Shown here: positions 36,670 to 44,746 of the stretch, one piece after another
How positions within the stretch are numbered: the stretch's first letter is position 1
Layout of the letters: each line of letters begins with the position of its first letter
Assembly: GCF_013391765.2 (NCBI RefSeq)
Contig: NZ_JACBGI020000006.1
Location: forward strand, 34,868-98,867
Direction of reading: 5' to 3'
DNA: 64,000 nucleotides
DNA from: Thiomicrorhabdus heinhorstiae
GTDB lineage: Bacteria > Pseudomonadota > Gammaproteobacteria > Thiomicrospirales > Thiomicrospiraceae
Translations under genes and position numbers: made by a program
Notes under the pieces: generated by a model
What the model was told of the DNA's origin: nothing
The model's input: the letters and a program-made list of their open reading frames with translations, nothing else
Database searches by the model: none

Positions 36670-37833
36670 ATGAAAAATCGATCTGACGCTTTATTTTTTT
36701 CTCACCCTCTATTCGCGCTGCTGTTCATTCTCAGCATGAGCGTAAGCCAGAAAGTGTATGCCGAAGGCCAGGCTCCGCAAGCCATGCCGGTGCAAGCGCT
36801 GGAAGTGAATCTGCAAACACTGCCTTACGAAAAGAGCTATCCGGCTACTTTGTCGGCCTATAAAGGCGTTGAAGTCCATTCCCGCGTCAATGGGATTTTG
36901 GAACAGCAATTTTATAAAGAAGGCCAGACTGTAGAGAAAGGCCAAAAGCTGTACCAGATTGACAAACGTCGCTATCTGGCCAGTGTCCGACAAGCCCAGG
37001 CTCAGCTGAAAATCGCTGAGGTCAAAGCCCAGCAAACCAAGATCAGCTATCAGCGTATCAAAGGCCTGGCGAAAAGCCGTTCGGTAAGTGAACAGGATAT
37101 CGATGACGCCAAGGCAAACTGGGATGCGGCAATGGCGGAAATCCTTAGTGCCAAAGCCTCTTTGAACAGTGCACAAATCGATCTTGACGATACTATTATC
37201 CGCGCCGAAATCGACGGCGTTATCGGCGAGAAGCAGTTGGATGTCGGTGATTTGGTCACGGCCAACAGCACTCTGTTGAACCGTATCGTACAAACCGATG
37301 TTCTTTACGCGCAGTTTTCAGTTTCCGACAGCGAATTGAAACGCCAACACCAGCTTGAAGATCAAGGCCTGCTGAAATTGCAGGACTCTGCGGGTATCAA
37401 ATTGCTTGACGACAACGACAAACCAACCATGGACGGCAAAATGGATTATGCCGCAAGCGAGTTGGATATCAGTACTTCAACCCGTTTGATGCGTGCGACT
37501 TTCGAAAACCCTCAATCCCGTCTTTTCCCGGGACAGATGGTGCGTGTTAACGTCCGTTTCGGGGAATGGCAAAATGTGATCGCCATCCCGCAAAAAGCGG
37601 TACTGCAAGTCGGCCCGCAAAGTTTTGTCTATGTAGTTAAAGACGGCGTCGCCAATCTGATGCCGGTTCAGCTGGCAAGTCAATACGGCGACCAGTGGCT
37701 GGTAACCGGCGGTCTGAAACCGAAAGATCAGATTATCATCGCCAATTTGATCAAAATCCGTCCGAAAACGCCGGTTATGATTCTGCCAAAAACCGACGCG
37801 CCTAAAAACGCACCTCCGGCAACCAAGAGCTAA
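36670..37833 (+). CDS. RND efflux periplasmic adaptor (membrane fusion protein)
   Basis: 387 aa. Signal peptide (ends SQKVYAEG) with no lipobox cysteine, then the HlyD/AcrA order: beta-barrel start (VEVHSRVNGILEQQFYKEGQTVEKGQKLYQID lipoyl half), an alpha-hairpin (about residues 100-165), the second lipoyl half (IRAEIDGVIGEKQLDVGDLVTA) and a membrane-proximal domain (AVLQVGPQSFVYVV). The start at 36670 is chosen for AGGGAC upstream; a GTG 27 bases earlier is possible. Partner of the following RND pump; no outer-membrane channel gene is in the cluster. Confidence 0.9.
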   Translation: MKNRSDALFFSHPLFALLFILSMSVSQKVYAEGQAPQAMPVQALEVNLQTLPYEKSYPATLSAYKGVEVHSRVNGILEQQFYKEGQTVEKGQKLYQIDKRRYLASVRQAQAQLKIAEVKAQQTKISYQRIKGLAKSRSVSEQDIDDAKANWDAAMAEILSAKASLNSAQIDLDDTIIRAEIDGVIGEKQLDVGDLVTANSTLLNRIVQTDVLYAQFSVSDSELKRQHQLEDQGLLKLQDSAGIKLLDDNDKPTMDGKMDYAASELDISTSTRLMRATFENPQSRLFPGQMVRVNVRFGEWQNVIAIPQKAVLQVGPQSFVYVVKDGVANLMPVQLASQYGDQWLVTGGLKPKDQIIIANLIKIRPKTPVMILPKTDAPKNAPPATKS

Positions 37834-37848
37834 TTAAAGGGATACCGT

Positions 37849-40800
37849 ATGTTTTCGCGCTTTTTTATCGACCGACCGGTCTTTGCGTCGGTATTTTCCA
37901 TCATCATAGTCATCGCCGGTTATCTGGCGATGAAAGCCCTGCCGGTTGCGGAATATCCGCAGATCGTGCCTCCGCAGGTTCAGGTAACCGCCACCTATCC
38001 GGGTGCCAGTGCCGAAACCCTGTCGGAAACCGTTGCTGCGCCTCTTGAACAGGCGATCAACGGCATCGACGACATGCTGTATATCAACAGCGTGAACTCC
38101 TCTTCCGGCGTGGTAACGCTGACGGTCACCTTCAAGATCGGTACCGACATCGATCAGGCTAACATCAATGTTAACAACAAGGTTCAGGGCGCTTTAAACA
38201 AACTGCCTTCCGAAGTACAGCAGCTGGGTGTGCAGGTGAATAAACGTTCGCCGAGTATCCTCAAGGTTATCGCGCTCTATTCCGGCGATTCCAGTCTGGA
38301 CACAGTGTTTATCGCCAACTACGGTTTGATTAACGTTGTCGACGATCTGGCACGTCTGCCGGGGGTCGGTGAAGTCCGCCAATTCGGTTCCAAAGATTAC
38401 TCGATGCGTATCTGGCTTAATCCGGAGAAGCTTAAACGTTTCTCTCTGACTCCGGCCGACGTCTACGCTTCGATCAAGCAGCAAAACTCGCAATTTGCCG
38501 CCGGTAGCTTTGGCGCCGAACCGATCAAAAACGGTGAGCCTTTCACCTACACGGTTTCGACTGCCGGTCGTATGAACAACCCGGAAGAGTTCGAGAACAT
38601 TATCCTGCGCACTCAGGAAAACGGCGGTATTCTTCGCCTGAAAGACGTCGCCCGTGTCGAACTCGGCTCACAGGCCTATAACTTCAATGCGACCTTCGAC
38701 GGTAAGCCGACGGTTCCGATGGGGATTTTCCTGCAACCGGGCGCCAACGCTCTGGAAACCGCCAAACTGGTGGATGCCAAAATGGCGGAACTGGCGAAAA
38801 ACTTCCCGCAAGGTCTGAACTATGCCACCCCGTATGACACCAGCGAATTCGTGCGTATTTCGATCGACAAGGTCATCTATACCCTGGTCGAAGCCCTGAT
38901 TCTGGTGGTTCTGGTCGTGTTCCTGTTCCTGCAGAACTTCCGCGCCACTCTGATTCCGGTATTGGCGATTCCGGTATCGATTGTCGGTACCTTTATCGGG
39001 ATGTATCTGCTCGGCTTCTCGATCAACCAGCTGACCCTGTTCGGTATGATTCTCGCCATCGGGATCGTGGTTGACGACGCAATTATCGTGGTCGAAAACG
39101 TCGAACGGATTATGCGCAGTCATCACCTCAGCGCCCGCGAAGCGACGCTGGAAGCGATGCGGGAAATCACCGGACCGATCATTGCCATCGTACTGGTACT
39201 GGCGGCGGTCTTTATTCCGGTCGCCTTTATCTCCGGCCTGAGTGGTGAAATGTATAAACAGTTCGCCATCACCATCGTCGTCTCGGTCACCATTTCCGGT
39301 ATTGTCGCTTTAACGTTGACGCCGGCGCTGTGTGCCAATTTGCTGAAAGAAGGCCACCTCAAACCGAGTCCGGTATTCGGATTGTTTAACCGCGGTTTCG
39401 ATGCTGTGACTAGAGGATTCGGGTTCGGAGTTCGTCAGGTGATGCGTTTCAGCTTGATCAGCATCCTGATTTTCGGCGGCCTGATTTACCTGACCTATAA
39501 CACCCTTAACGGCATTCCGAAGAGTCTGGTACCGCAGGAAGATAAAGGAACCCTGTTCGTTCTGACTTATCTGCCTCCGGCTTCATCGCTGGAACGTACC
39601 GAAATCGCTCGTGATCAAGTCAGCCAAACCCTGTTGAATCAACCGGGCGTGGCGCACAGTGTCAGCTTCGCCGGTTTCGACCTGCAATCGTTTGCACTGA
39701 AAACCGACTCGGCAGTCTCTTTCGTTACCCTGGATCACTGGGATGAGCGTGAAGCGCCGAATATGAGTTCGCAGGCGATTGTCGGCCAACTGTTCGGCAA
39801 GCTGATGGCCGTACCGGATGCATTCAGTATTCCAATCGGTATGCCGACCATTATGGGGATGAGTATGACCGGCGGTTTCGAAGCCTATATTCAGGATCGT
39901 CAAGGAACCGGATCGTTGGCATTGAGTAAAATCGCCGACGAGCTGGTCGCCAAAGCCAATGCGCGTCCGGAACTGACTCAAGTGCGCACTACCCTGTCAA
40001 CCAAGGTTCCGCAATACCAGATTGTAGTCGATCGGGACAAAGCGCAACTGTTGCAGGTATCGGCGCAGGAAATTTTTGCAGCCATGCAATCTACTTTCGG
40101 TAGCCTATATGTCAACGACTTCACTCTGTTCGGTCGTACCTTTAAGGTCAATCTGCAGGCCGATGGCGAATTCCGTGCTTCTGAAAAGAATCTGGATGAT
40201 GTCTTTGTCCGTTCCGCGAATGGCGATATGATCCCGTTAAGCGCTCTGGTATCAGTTAAACGTACCACCGGTGCCGACATTATCGACCGTTTCAACCTCT
40301 TCCAGGCAGCGAAGATTTCCGGTGACCCGGCTCCAGGTTACAGTTCCGGACAGGCTTTAACCGCCTTTGAGGAAGTGGCTAAAGAAGTCATGCCAGAAGG
40401 CTATACACTTGGTTGGGTCGGCGAAGCCTTCCAGCAGAAACAATCCAGCGATACCGGTAATCAGGCATTCCTGTTCGGCCTGTTGTTCGTGTTCCTGATT
40501 CTGGCCGCACAATACGAGCGTTGGTCGATTCCGCTGGTCGTACTGACCGCGGTTCCGTTCGCCGTTCTGGGAGCCGCCGTGGCGGTTACTCTGGCCGGAC
40601 AAAATAACGACATCTACTTCGAGTTAGGACTGTTGACCCTGATCGGTCTCTCGGCCAAAAACGCCATACTGATCGTCGAATTCGCGATGCAGAAGCATAA
40701 GGCAGGGATGCCAATTAGCGAAGCGGCACAGGAAGCGGTTAAACTGCGTTTCCGTCCGATCGTTATGACCTCACTGGCCTTCACCATCGCCGCCGTACCG

Positions 40801-40995
40801 CTGATGCTCAGTACAGGTGCCGGTGCCGCAGCCAGGGTCTCGGTCGGAACCGGTCTGGTCGGAGGCATGATCGCCGCGACCATACTCGCTCCGCTGTTCG
40901 TACCGATGTTCTTTAAACTCATCGCCGGCTTAAGCGAACGCGGGAAAGGCAAACAAGAGGCCAAACCGACGGATCAAACCCATCAACCTCTATAA
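37849..40995 (+). CDS. RND-family multidrug efflux transporter (HAE1 type)
   Basis: 1,048 aa proton-driven inner-membrane pump, AcrB/MexB-like. Features: N-terminal FFIDRPVFASVFSIIIVIAGYLAM, the PN1 region, the paired acidic residues of the proton relay in GIVVDDAIIVVENVERIM, the second-half equivalent LIGLSAKNAILIVEFA, and FRPIVMTSLAFTIAAVPLMLSTGAGA. Twelve helices and two large periplasmic loops fit the family. It starts 15 bases after the adaptor gene. Confidence 0.95.
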   Translation: MFSRFFIDRPVFASVFSIIIVIAGYLAMKALPVAEYPQIVPPQVQVTATYPGASAETLSETVAAPLEQAINGIDDMLYINSVNSSSGVVTLTVTFKIGTDIDQANINVNNKVQGALNKLPSEVQQLGVQVNKRSPSILKVIALYSGDSSLDTVFIANYGLINVVDDLARLPGVGEVRQFGSKDYSMRIWLNPEKLKRFSLTPADVYASIKQQNSQFAAGSFGAEPIKNGEPFTYTVSTAGRMNNPEEFENIILRTQENGGILRLKDVARVELGSQAYNFNATFDGKPTVPMGIFLQPGANALETAKLVDAKMAELAKNFPQGLNYATPYDTSEFVRISIDKVIYTLVEALILVVLVVFLFLQNFRATLIPVLAIPVSIVGTFIGMYLLGFSINQLTLFGMILAIGIVVDDAIIVVENVERIMRSHHLSAREATLEAMREITGPIIAIVLVLAAVFIPVAFISGLSGEMYKQFAITIVVSVTISGIVALTLTPALCANLLKEGHLKPSPVFGLFNRGFDAVTRGFGFGVRQVMRFSLISILIFGGLIYLTYNTLNGIPKSLVPQEDKGTLFVLTYLPPASSLERTEIARDQVSQTLLNQPGVAHSVSFAGFDLQSFALKTDSAVSFVTLDHWDEREAPNMSSQAIVGQLFGKLMAVPDAFSIPIGMPTIMGMSMTGGFEAYIQDRQGTGSLALSKIADELVAKANARPELTQVRTTLSTKVPQYQIVVDRDKAQLLQVSAQEIFAAMQSTFGSLYVNDFTLFGRTFKVNLQADGEFRASEKNLDDVFVRSANGDMIPLSALVSVKRTTGADIIDRFNLFQAAKISGDPAPGYSSGQALTAFEEVAKEVMPEGYTLGWVGEAFQQKQSSDTGNQAFLFGLLFVFLILAAQYERWSIPLVVLTAVPFAVLGAAVAVTLAGQNNDIYFELGLLTLIGLSAKNAILIVEFAMQKHKAGMPISEAAQEAVKLRFRPIVMTSLAFTIAAVPLMLSTGAGAAARVSVGTGLVGGMIAATILAPLFVPMFFKLIAGLSERGKGKQEAKPTDQTHQPL

Positions 40996-41027
40996 ATAAC
41001 CATCCAATCATCACATCGGAACTTGAA

Positions 41028-41043
41028 AGTTCCACGTGAAACC
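41028..41043. promoter_or_regulatory. parS-like ParB-binding site 4
   Basis: AGTTCCACGTGAAACC, 13 of 16 matches to TGTTTCACGTGAAACA. It is the only site of the six wholly between genes and lies directly against the RND operon terminator, so coding constraint cannot explain it. Confidence 0.5.
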
Positions 41044-41081
41044 AAAAACCCCCAATCAGCAAATGCCGATTGGGGGTTTTT
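41044..41081 (+). terminator. Strong intrinsic terminator of the RND operon
   Basis: Perfect 14-base stem AAAAACCCCCAATC / GATTGGGGGTTTTT with a 10-base loop, 48 bases after the pump stop. It can act in both directions and marks the border of the accessory island. Confidence 0.92.
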
Positions 41082-41122
41082 AATTTTCGGACAAAGGACA
41101 ATCAAATTAGCGGTGAAATTGA

Positions 41123-41260
41123 TCAACAGCTAATAAGTGACATAAGCCATTCATCTCCAGACAGCAACACCGCTCCTCCATCGTGGGAAATCTGCTGAGC
41201 TTTGGTTGACTTACCAACGCCCATTTTTCCACAGAAGAATACTAAGGTTCCTATGATCAC
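41123..41260 (-). pseudogene. Truncated P-loop kinase (AAA_33-like) fragment
   Basis: Short frame of 45 codons: it reads VIIGTLVFFCGKMGVGKST, a Walker A motif, then GGAVLLSGDEWL, the early part of zeta-toxin/AAA_33-type kinases, and stops 8 codons later. Intact relatives are about 150-190 aa, so only the N-terminus remains. GTG start just after a stop codon, 20-25 bases past the attC-like site at 41279-41371, the usual position for a cassette gene. The rest was probably lost by deletion at about 41120. Confidence 0.6.
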
Positions 41261-41278
41261 TTATTTTCTCTTTTGATT

Positions 41279-41371
41279 GCATAATGCCAAGGTAAGGGGC
41301 GCAAAAAGCGAAGCTTTTAGCGTCCCGCGCAGCCACGTAGTGGCGGAGTGAACTTGAAAGACTTGTTAAGT
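41279..41371 (-). repeat. attC-like recombination site B
   Basis: On the minus strand: ACTTAAC (matches R'' consensus RYYYAAC) at 41371-41365, an imperfect stem region with nested hairpins (CGCTAAAAGC / GCTTTTTGCG), then CCTTGGCATTATGC whose ATTATGC is one base off GTTRRRY. About 93 bases, the usual attC size. The TAA stop of the nucleotidyltransferase gene lies inside ACTTAAC, as is common in integron cassettes. The G to A change in the cleavage box may make it inactive. Confidence 0.6.
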
Positions 41372-41686
41372 TTTGTACTCAATTATTGGCACCAAAATAT
41401 CTGATTCTAAGAGAGGTTTCTTTTCAAATTCAGCATGGGTGAGAAAAGTAATATCTATAGGAATATCAAACTCTATAGAAAGTGACGACATTAAGGATTT
41501 GACTGAGTAATAATCGTCAAGCGGATTAAGTGAAGACCTACTAGACACAAACAACAAATCGATGTCATTAAATTCTGAGCATCTAAAAAAAGACCCAAAA
41601 CCATAAACTCCATGAAGGTTAGGATGCTCTCGTAAAGTAGATTGGATTGCCGTCACTATCTCTTTTATGGTAATCCCAGCATTCAT
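41366..41686 (-). CDS. MNT-type nucleotidyltransferase domain protein (cassette gene)
   Basis: About 106 aa. The nucleotidyltransferase signature GFGSFFRCSEFNDIDLLFV contains GS...R and the DxD metal-binding pair; a third acidic residue may be in IPIDITFL. Small stand-alone MNT proteins often serve as antitoxins or tRNA-modifying toxin-antitoxin parts. The start is uncertain: ATG 41686 is used because GGAAAG precedes it; the frame is open to 41722. It overlaps the preceding gene by 68 bases and ends inside the attC-like site. Confidence 0.65.
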   Translation of the reverse strand: MNAGITIKEIVTAIQSTLREHPNLHGVYGFGSFFRCSEFNDIDLLFVSSRSSLNPLDDYYSVKSLMSSLSIEFDIPIDITFLTHAEFEKKPLLESDILVPIIEYKT

Positions 41687-42029
41687 CTTTCCAAAGCGCT
41701 CCAGACATTTCATCAGAAACATACAATCCTATTTCAGATTCTAAACAAAACTCTTTAGCTTCTTCTGTATAACCACACCATCCGCCACCAATGTAGATTA
41801 AATCTATCTCTCCAAACTCAGCCAAAGCTCTTTGGACTAAAGTCAACCCCATGGTGTACTCGCGAACGCACAAAATCCTTAATGTATCATTTTGGTTCTG
41901 ACGCTGAACTTCAAAGAGTATGTCGTGATCTCGTGAGACCGATGTAACGTTATCATGATTATTCAACAATCGATCTAGCCACATGATGTGGCTAAACGGC
42001 ACTCCCCAGTCATTGCTTCCGTTCGTCAT
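41619..42029 (-). CDS. Hypothetical cassette protein
   Basis: 136 aa, family not recognised. It begins MTNGSNDWGVPFSHIMWLDRLL and contains the core DLIYIGGGWCGYTEEAKEFCLESEIGLYVSDEM, which looks like an alpha/beta domain with two cysteines. Its start overlaps the HNH gene stop by 4 nt (ATGA), so it is translated with it, and its 3' end overlaps the nucleotidyltransferase gene. The tight linkage suggests a three-gene unit, perhaps defensive; this is inference. Confidence 0.55.
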   Translation of the reverse strand: MTNGSNDWGVPFSHIMWLDRLLNNHDNVTSVSRDHDILFEVQRQNQNDTLRILCVREYTMGLTLVQRALAEFGEIDLIYIGGGWCGYTEEAKEFCLESEIGLYVSDEMSGALWKDECWDYHKRDSDGNPIYFTRAS

Positions 42030-42697
42030 ATTTCAAAGACCTCTCTAAATTCTTCTGGAAATGTTGCATATCTATCAAGTCGACAATACTGATTTGCTTC
42101 GAATGATGACGCGTGATGTTTAAAGAGTAAAAATGCCTTGTACTCAGTGAGGGGAAGTAGCTTTATATTTGCCTCAATCAGATTCGTAATTTTCTGGTTG
42201 TTAGGAATAACAGTGTCTAGCTTTTTAATATTCCATAGCTTATAGGCGTTTGAGCCAGGGTCTTCTCGGGCAGTTTTGGACTGAGGCCCTAATTCTTTCC
42301 AAAGTAACTTGTTCTCGAGAAGGAGCTTGGATACTTCTCCCTTTAGTGCATCTAGGTTATCAAAAACCGCATCGCTGAATTGCGACCGGATCGCCGATTC
42401 ATGGTCTTTTTTCCATTGATGAAGTTGTTCAACTGTAAAAGTGCCTTCGGGCGATTTATCAATATGACGGTGGCATGTTGGGCACAACAAAATCAGGTTC
42501 TCGTATCCATCGGATCCTCCCCCTTGTTCGCCACGAGGCCCACCTTCGCTCTTCGCAATGATATGAGCCATCTCCCCGACGTTGTAACTTTTCGCTTCTT
42601 GCAGAATGGCAGTTAAGTCAGCGCGACAAGAAGGGTTAGAACATATGCCCGCAGCCCGCCCCCATAACAATTTACTATCTGCATCATTTATCGCCAT
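42026..42697 (-). CDS. HNH endonuclease (cassette gene)
   Basis: 223 aa. The N-terminal HNH nuclease module is complete: CSNPSC, then EMAHIIAKSEGGPRG, YENLILLCPTCHRHID, with paired cysteines that bind a structural metal and the catalytic His in AHI. The C-terminal ~120 residues are unrecognised and helical. It begins 22 bases after the R' box of attC-like site A. HNH proteins of this layout are frequent in defence islands; target unknown. Confidence 0.75.
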   Translation of the reverse strand: MAINDADSKLLWGRAAGICSNPSCRADLTAILQEAKSYNVGEMAHIIAKSEGGPRGEQGGGSDGYENLILLCPTCHRHIDKSPEGTFTVEQLHQWKKDHESAIRSQFSDAVFDNLDALKGEVSKLLLENKLLWKELGPQSKTAREDPGSNAYKLWNIKKLDTVIPNNQKITNLIEANIKLLPLTEYKAFLLFKHHASSFEANQYCRLDRYATFPEEFREVFEI

Positions 42698-42718
42698 AGC
42701 TTGCTATCCATCGAAGAA

Positions 42719-42802
42719 ACTTAACGTTTTGCTCAGCGGAAAATCACCTGTGGAGCCGATAGGTGCAGCAGGTGAGTTTTCCGCTGAAGCTGTTTGTTAG
42801 GA
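42719..42802 (-). repeat. attC-like recombination site A
   Basis: Minus strand: TCCTAAC (near RYYYAAC) at 42802-42796 and GTTAAGT (perfect GTTRRRY) at 42725-42719, enclosing a stem of 16 paired bases (arms at 42735-42750 and 42769-42785, with one extra base in the right arm) and an 18-base loop. A single unpaired base in one arm is a hallmark of attC, since it directs strand choice by the integrase. The stop codon of the 42797-43300 gene lies inside the first box. Confidence 0.7.
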
Positions 42803-43300
42803 GTTTTTCCATTCGAAACCAATCCCATTATGACTTAAAACTTCTCCTGCTTTACCTTGTGAAAGAACCCCACCGATCATTCTAAGTTTCGAACCTTTGT
42901 AGTCAATGTGGAATAGAAAACTTATACCATCAATTTTCCTATTTGATTTTGGTATTGCTGTGGCAAGGAAATACATGTCCCGTATCCTTCCCTCAAGGTG
43001 ATATTCATCTGCTTCTTCATTTATATTTTTATGAGTATAACCACCCTTTATGGTCTCTCCTTTTTGGCTTAGAGATAAACGCATGAACATATCATTTTCT
43101 TCCATTGTTTCTTTAGCGTCTTCATTACCACTTAAAACAGTTGCCTCCCATTCTCCATCTATTCTTACACCTCGATATATTTTGTCTGCATACCAGGGAA
43201 TAATGACTCTACGAATAAATTCACTTAATAAAATAAAAAGTGCAGTAGCAACTAAACTGCTACTTATCCCTATGATTAACGAAAGTCCGATATTGCCCAC
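42797..43300 (-). CDS. Single-helix membrane protein with beta-rich domain (cassette gene)
   Basis: 167 aa. An N-terminal membrane helix (SLIIGISSSLVATALFILLSEFI) is followed by a domain of alternating strands (YRGVRIDGEWEATVLSG ... MRLSLSQKGETIKGGY ... EYHLEGRIRDMYFLATAI). This order is reminiscent of membrane-plus-beta-barrel effectors such as Cap15, but no signature can be confirmed and no cyclase gene is adjacent. GTG start preceded by AGGAG; the same bases include GTTAGGA, a possible cassette boundary. The stop lies in attC-like site A. Confidence 0.6.
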   Translation of the reverse strand: MGNIGLSLIIGISSSLVATALFILLSEFIRRVIIPWYADKIYRGVRIDGEWEATVLSGNEDAKETMEENDMFMRLSLSQKGETIKGGYTHKNINEEADEYHLEGRIRDMYFLATAIPKSNRKIDGISFLFHIDYKGSKLRMIGGVLSQGKAGEVLSHNGIGFEWKNS

Positions 43301-43683
43301 TTTTTACTCCTAACTATTATTAGACATCCTAAATGCTGGATATTGCGTATGTCAATCACTGTTTTTATCGCCGTTTTATATAGAAATTTAGTGGCTATAA
43401 AGTTTGTAATAACTTGATCTTTATACACTTTTAATTCATATTTTCGTTTTTATGCGGCATAAATGATTTTTTATAAATCAAGTCAATCGGTTTTCTGAGT
43501 TAAAACCCGTAAACTTTATTGCTTAAGCCTGCCTGTCCCTAGTATTTTTTGAGTGGCTGAGAGCTTATTTATTGATGATCTGATATCTAAGCCGTTTGAA
43601 TGCTTACAGGTTGCAGGTGTTTGTAACTGAATTAATTCTGTATGATTAAAAATCAATTACTTACTCAGACAGGAAGAGAAAGA
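43301..43683. other. Non-coding, AT-rich gap
   Basis: 383 bases without a convincing gene. Next to the cassette gene start it contains GTTAGGA (minus strand 43316-43308 region), resembling an attC/attI core, and a GACAT / ATGTC dyad at about 43322-43354. The rest is AT-rich with no clear terminator or RNA. It could hold the promoter and leading recombination site of the cassette cluster. Confidence 0.4.
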
Positions 43684-44226
43684 ATGAACCCATTAGACAT
43701 TTTGAATTTCTGGTACACACCGCCGATGTCGGAGCATTGGTTCAGCTCGACGCCGGAAATCGATGCGGAGATTCGCGAGAAATTTGAGTCGGTATGGGAA
43801 AAGGCGGCTGAGGGTAAGTTGGATGCTTGGAAAGAAACCGCCGAAGGTTGTCTGGCGTTGTGTATAGTTCTCGATCAGTTTCCATTGAACATGTTTCGCG
43901 GCGAGGCCAAGAGTTTCTCGACCGAGCAGCAGGCGGTTGCGGTGTGTAAATACGCGGTTGAAAAAGGCTTGGATCAGCAGCTTCCGATAGAACGCCGAAC
44001 CTTTTTGTATATGCCGTTAATGCATAGCGAACATCTGGCCGATCAGGATGAATCGGTGCGTCTGTTTGAGGCTTCCAAGCTGGAAAACAATATTAAATTT
44101 GCCCACCATCACCGCGAGATCGTACGTCAATACGGCCGCTTTCCACACCGTAATGCGATTCTCGGCCGCGGAAGCACACAGGCCGAAATTGATTATCTCA
44201 ATTCGCCGCAAGCCTTTACCGGCTAG
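43684..44226 (+). CDS. DUF924 family protein
   Basis: 180 aa, helical. Family segments: ILNFWYTPPMSEHWFSSTPEIDAEIREKFE, CLALCIVLDQFPLNMFRGEAKSFSTEQQAV and FLYMPLMHSEHLADQDESVRLFE, ending HRNAILGRGSTQAEIDYL. DUF924 has a TPR-like fold and no established function. ATG at 43684 is chosen for AGGAAGAG just before it; the frame opens 14 codons earlier. Its stop overlaps the stop of the convergent toxin gene by two bases. Confidence 0.88.
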   Translation: MNPLDILNFWYTPPMSEHWFSSTPEIDAEIREKFESVWEKAAEGKLDAWKETAEGCLALCIVLDQFPLNMFRGEAKSFSTEQQAVAVCKYAVEKGLDQQLPIERRTFLYMPLMHSEHLADQDESVRLFEASKLENNIKFAHHHREIVRQYGRFPHRNAILGRGSTQAEIDYLNSPQAFTG

Positions 44227-44507
44227 GGCTTAACATCACGATAAAAGTTTTCGTGGCTTCCCAATGCCAACAATTCTAAAACCAGTTGTTCTTCTTGGTA
44301 AGAGTACCCTAAAAGCGTTTCTTGTTTAACCATTTTGAATTTGTAAACTCTTAAATAAGATAAGTCGCCTTTTTTCTTTATTCCGAGCTCGGGGTTCTGG
44401 ATCAAGCATTTGACGGCCTCATCTAGGTCCTTCTTTTGATTCGGATGAAGCTTCTTCACGGCTTTTTTAAAGTTAGGCGCTTGAAGAATATGCTTAACCA
44501 AACTCAT
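44223..44507 (-). CDS. RelE/ParE-type toxin
   Basis: 94 aa. Pattern HILQAPNFKKAVKKLHPNQKKDLDEAVKCLIQNPELGIKKKGDLSYLRVYKFKMV, then LLGYSYQEEQLVLELLALGSHENFYRDV, matches the RelE/ParE fold (basic helices, central strands, C-terminal ALGSHENFY). Such toxins cut ribosome-bound mRNA or poison gyrase; which cannot be told. The ATG at 44507 overlaps the antitoxin stop by 14 bases, so the two are translationally coupled, antitoxin first. Confidence 0.82.
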   Translation of the reverse strand: MSLVKHILQAPNFKKAVKKLHPNQKKDLDEAVKCLIQNPELGIKKKGDLSYLRVYKFKMVKQETLLGYSYQEEQLVLELLALGSHENFYRDVKP

Positions 44508-44715
44508 AAGGTTCCAGCTTTCCGGCCTCGATTTCCGCTTTAGCGATAATTGCCTGTCTGACAAATTCATACGGCAAATCCGGATTGTCTTCCATCATTT
44601 CCCCGATTTTCGCCCAGTGTTCAATCTGCTTGGGAACCGTTCGGTTAAATGCTTTCGCCATAATACCCGCCTTCTCAACGAGAGACTCGTCAAGCCGAAT
44701 ACTTGTTGTAGCCAT
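44494..44715 (-). CDS. ParD-like antitoxin
   Basis: 73 aa. N-terminal ATTSIRLDESLVEKAGIMAKAFNRTVPKQIEHWAKIGEMMEDNPDLPYEFV is a ribbon-helix-helix-like sequence of the ParD-like antitoxin family, with an acidic C-terminus that would wrap the toxin. The start at 44715 is used since the protein then begins with the DNA-binding strand. A perfect 10-base inverted repeat lies 32 bases upstream and is the likely autoregulatory operator. Confidence 0.8.
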   Translation of the reverse strand: MATTSIRLDESLVEKAGIMAKAFNRTVPKQIEHWAKIGEMMEDNPDLPYEFVRQAIIAKAEIEAGKLEPYEFG

Positions 44716-44746
44716 ATCAAAACCCCTTGTTGTGGCAAATAAAAAC

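Noticed and set aside
41366..41686. CBASS cyclase (CD-NTase) identity for the nucleotidyltransferase
   Set aside because: At about 106 aa it is far too short for a CD-NTase and fits the minimal MNT domain.
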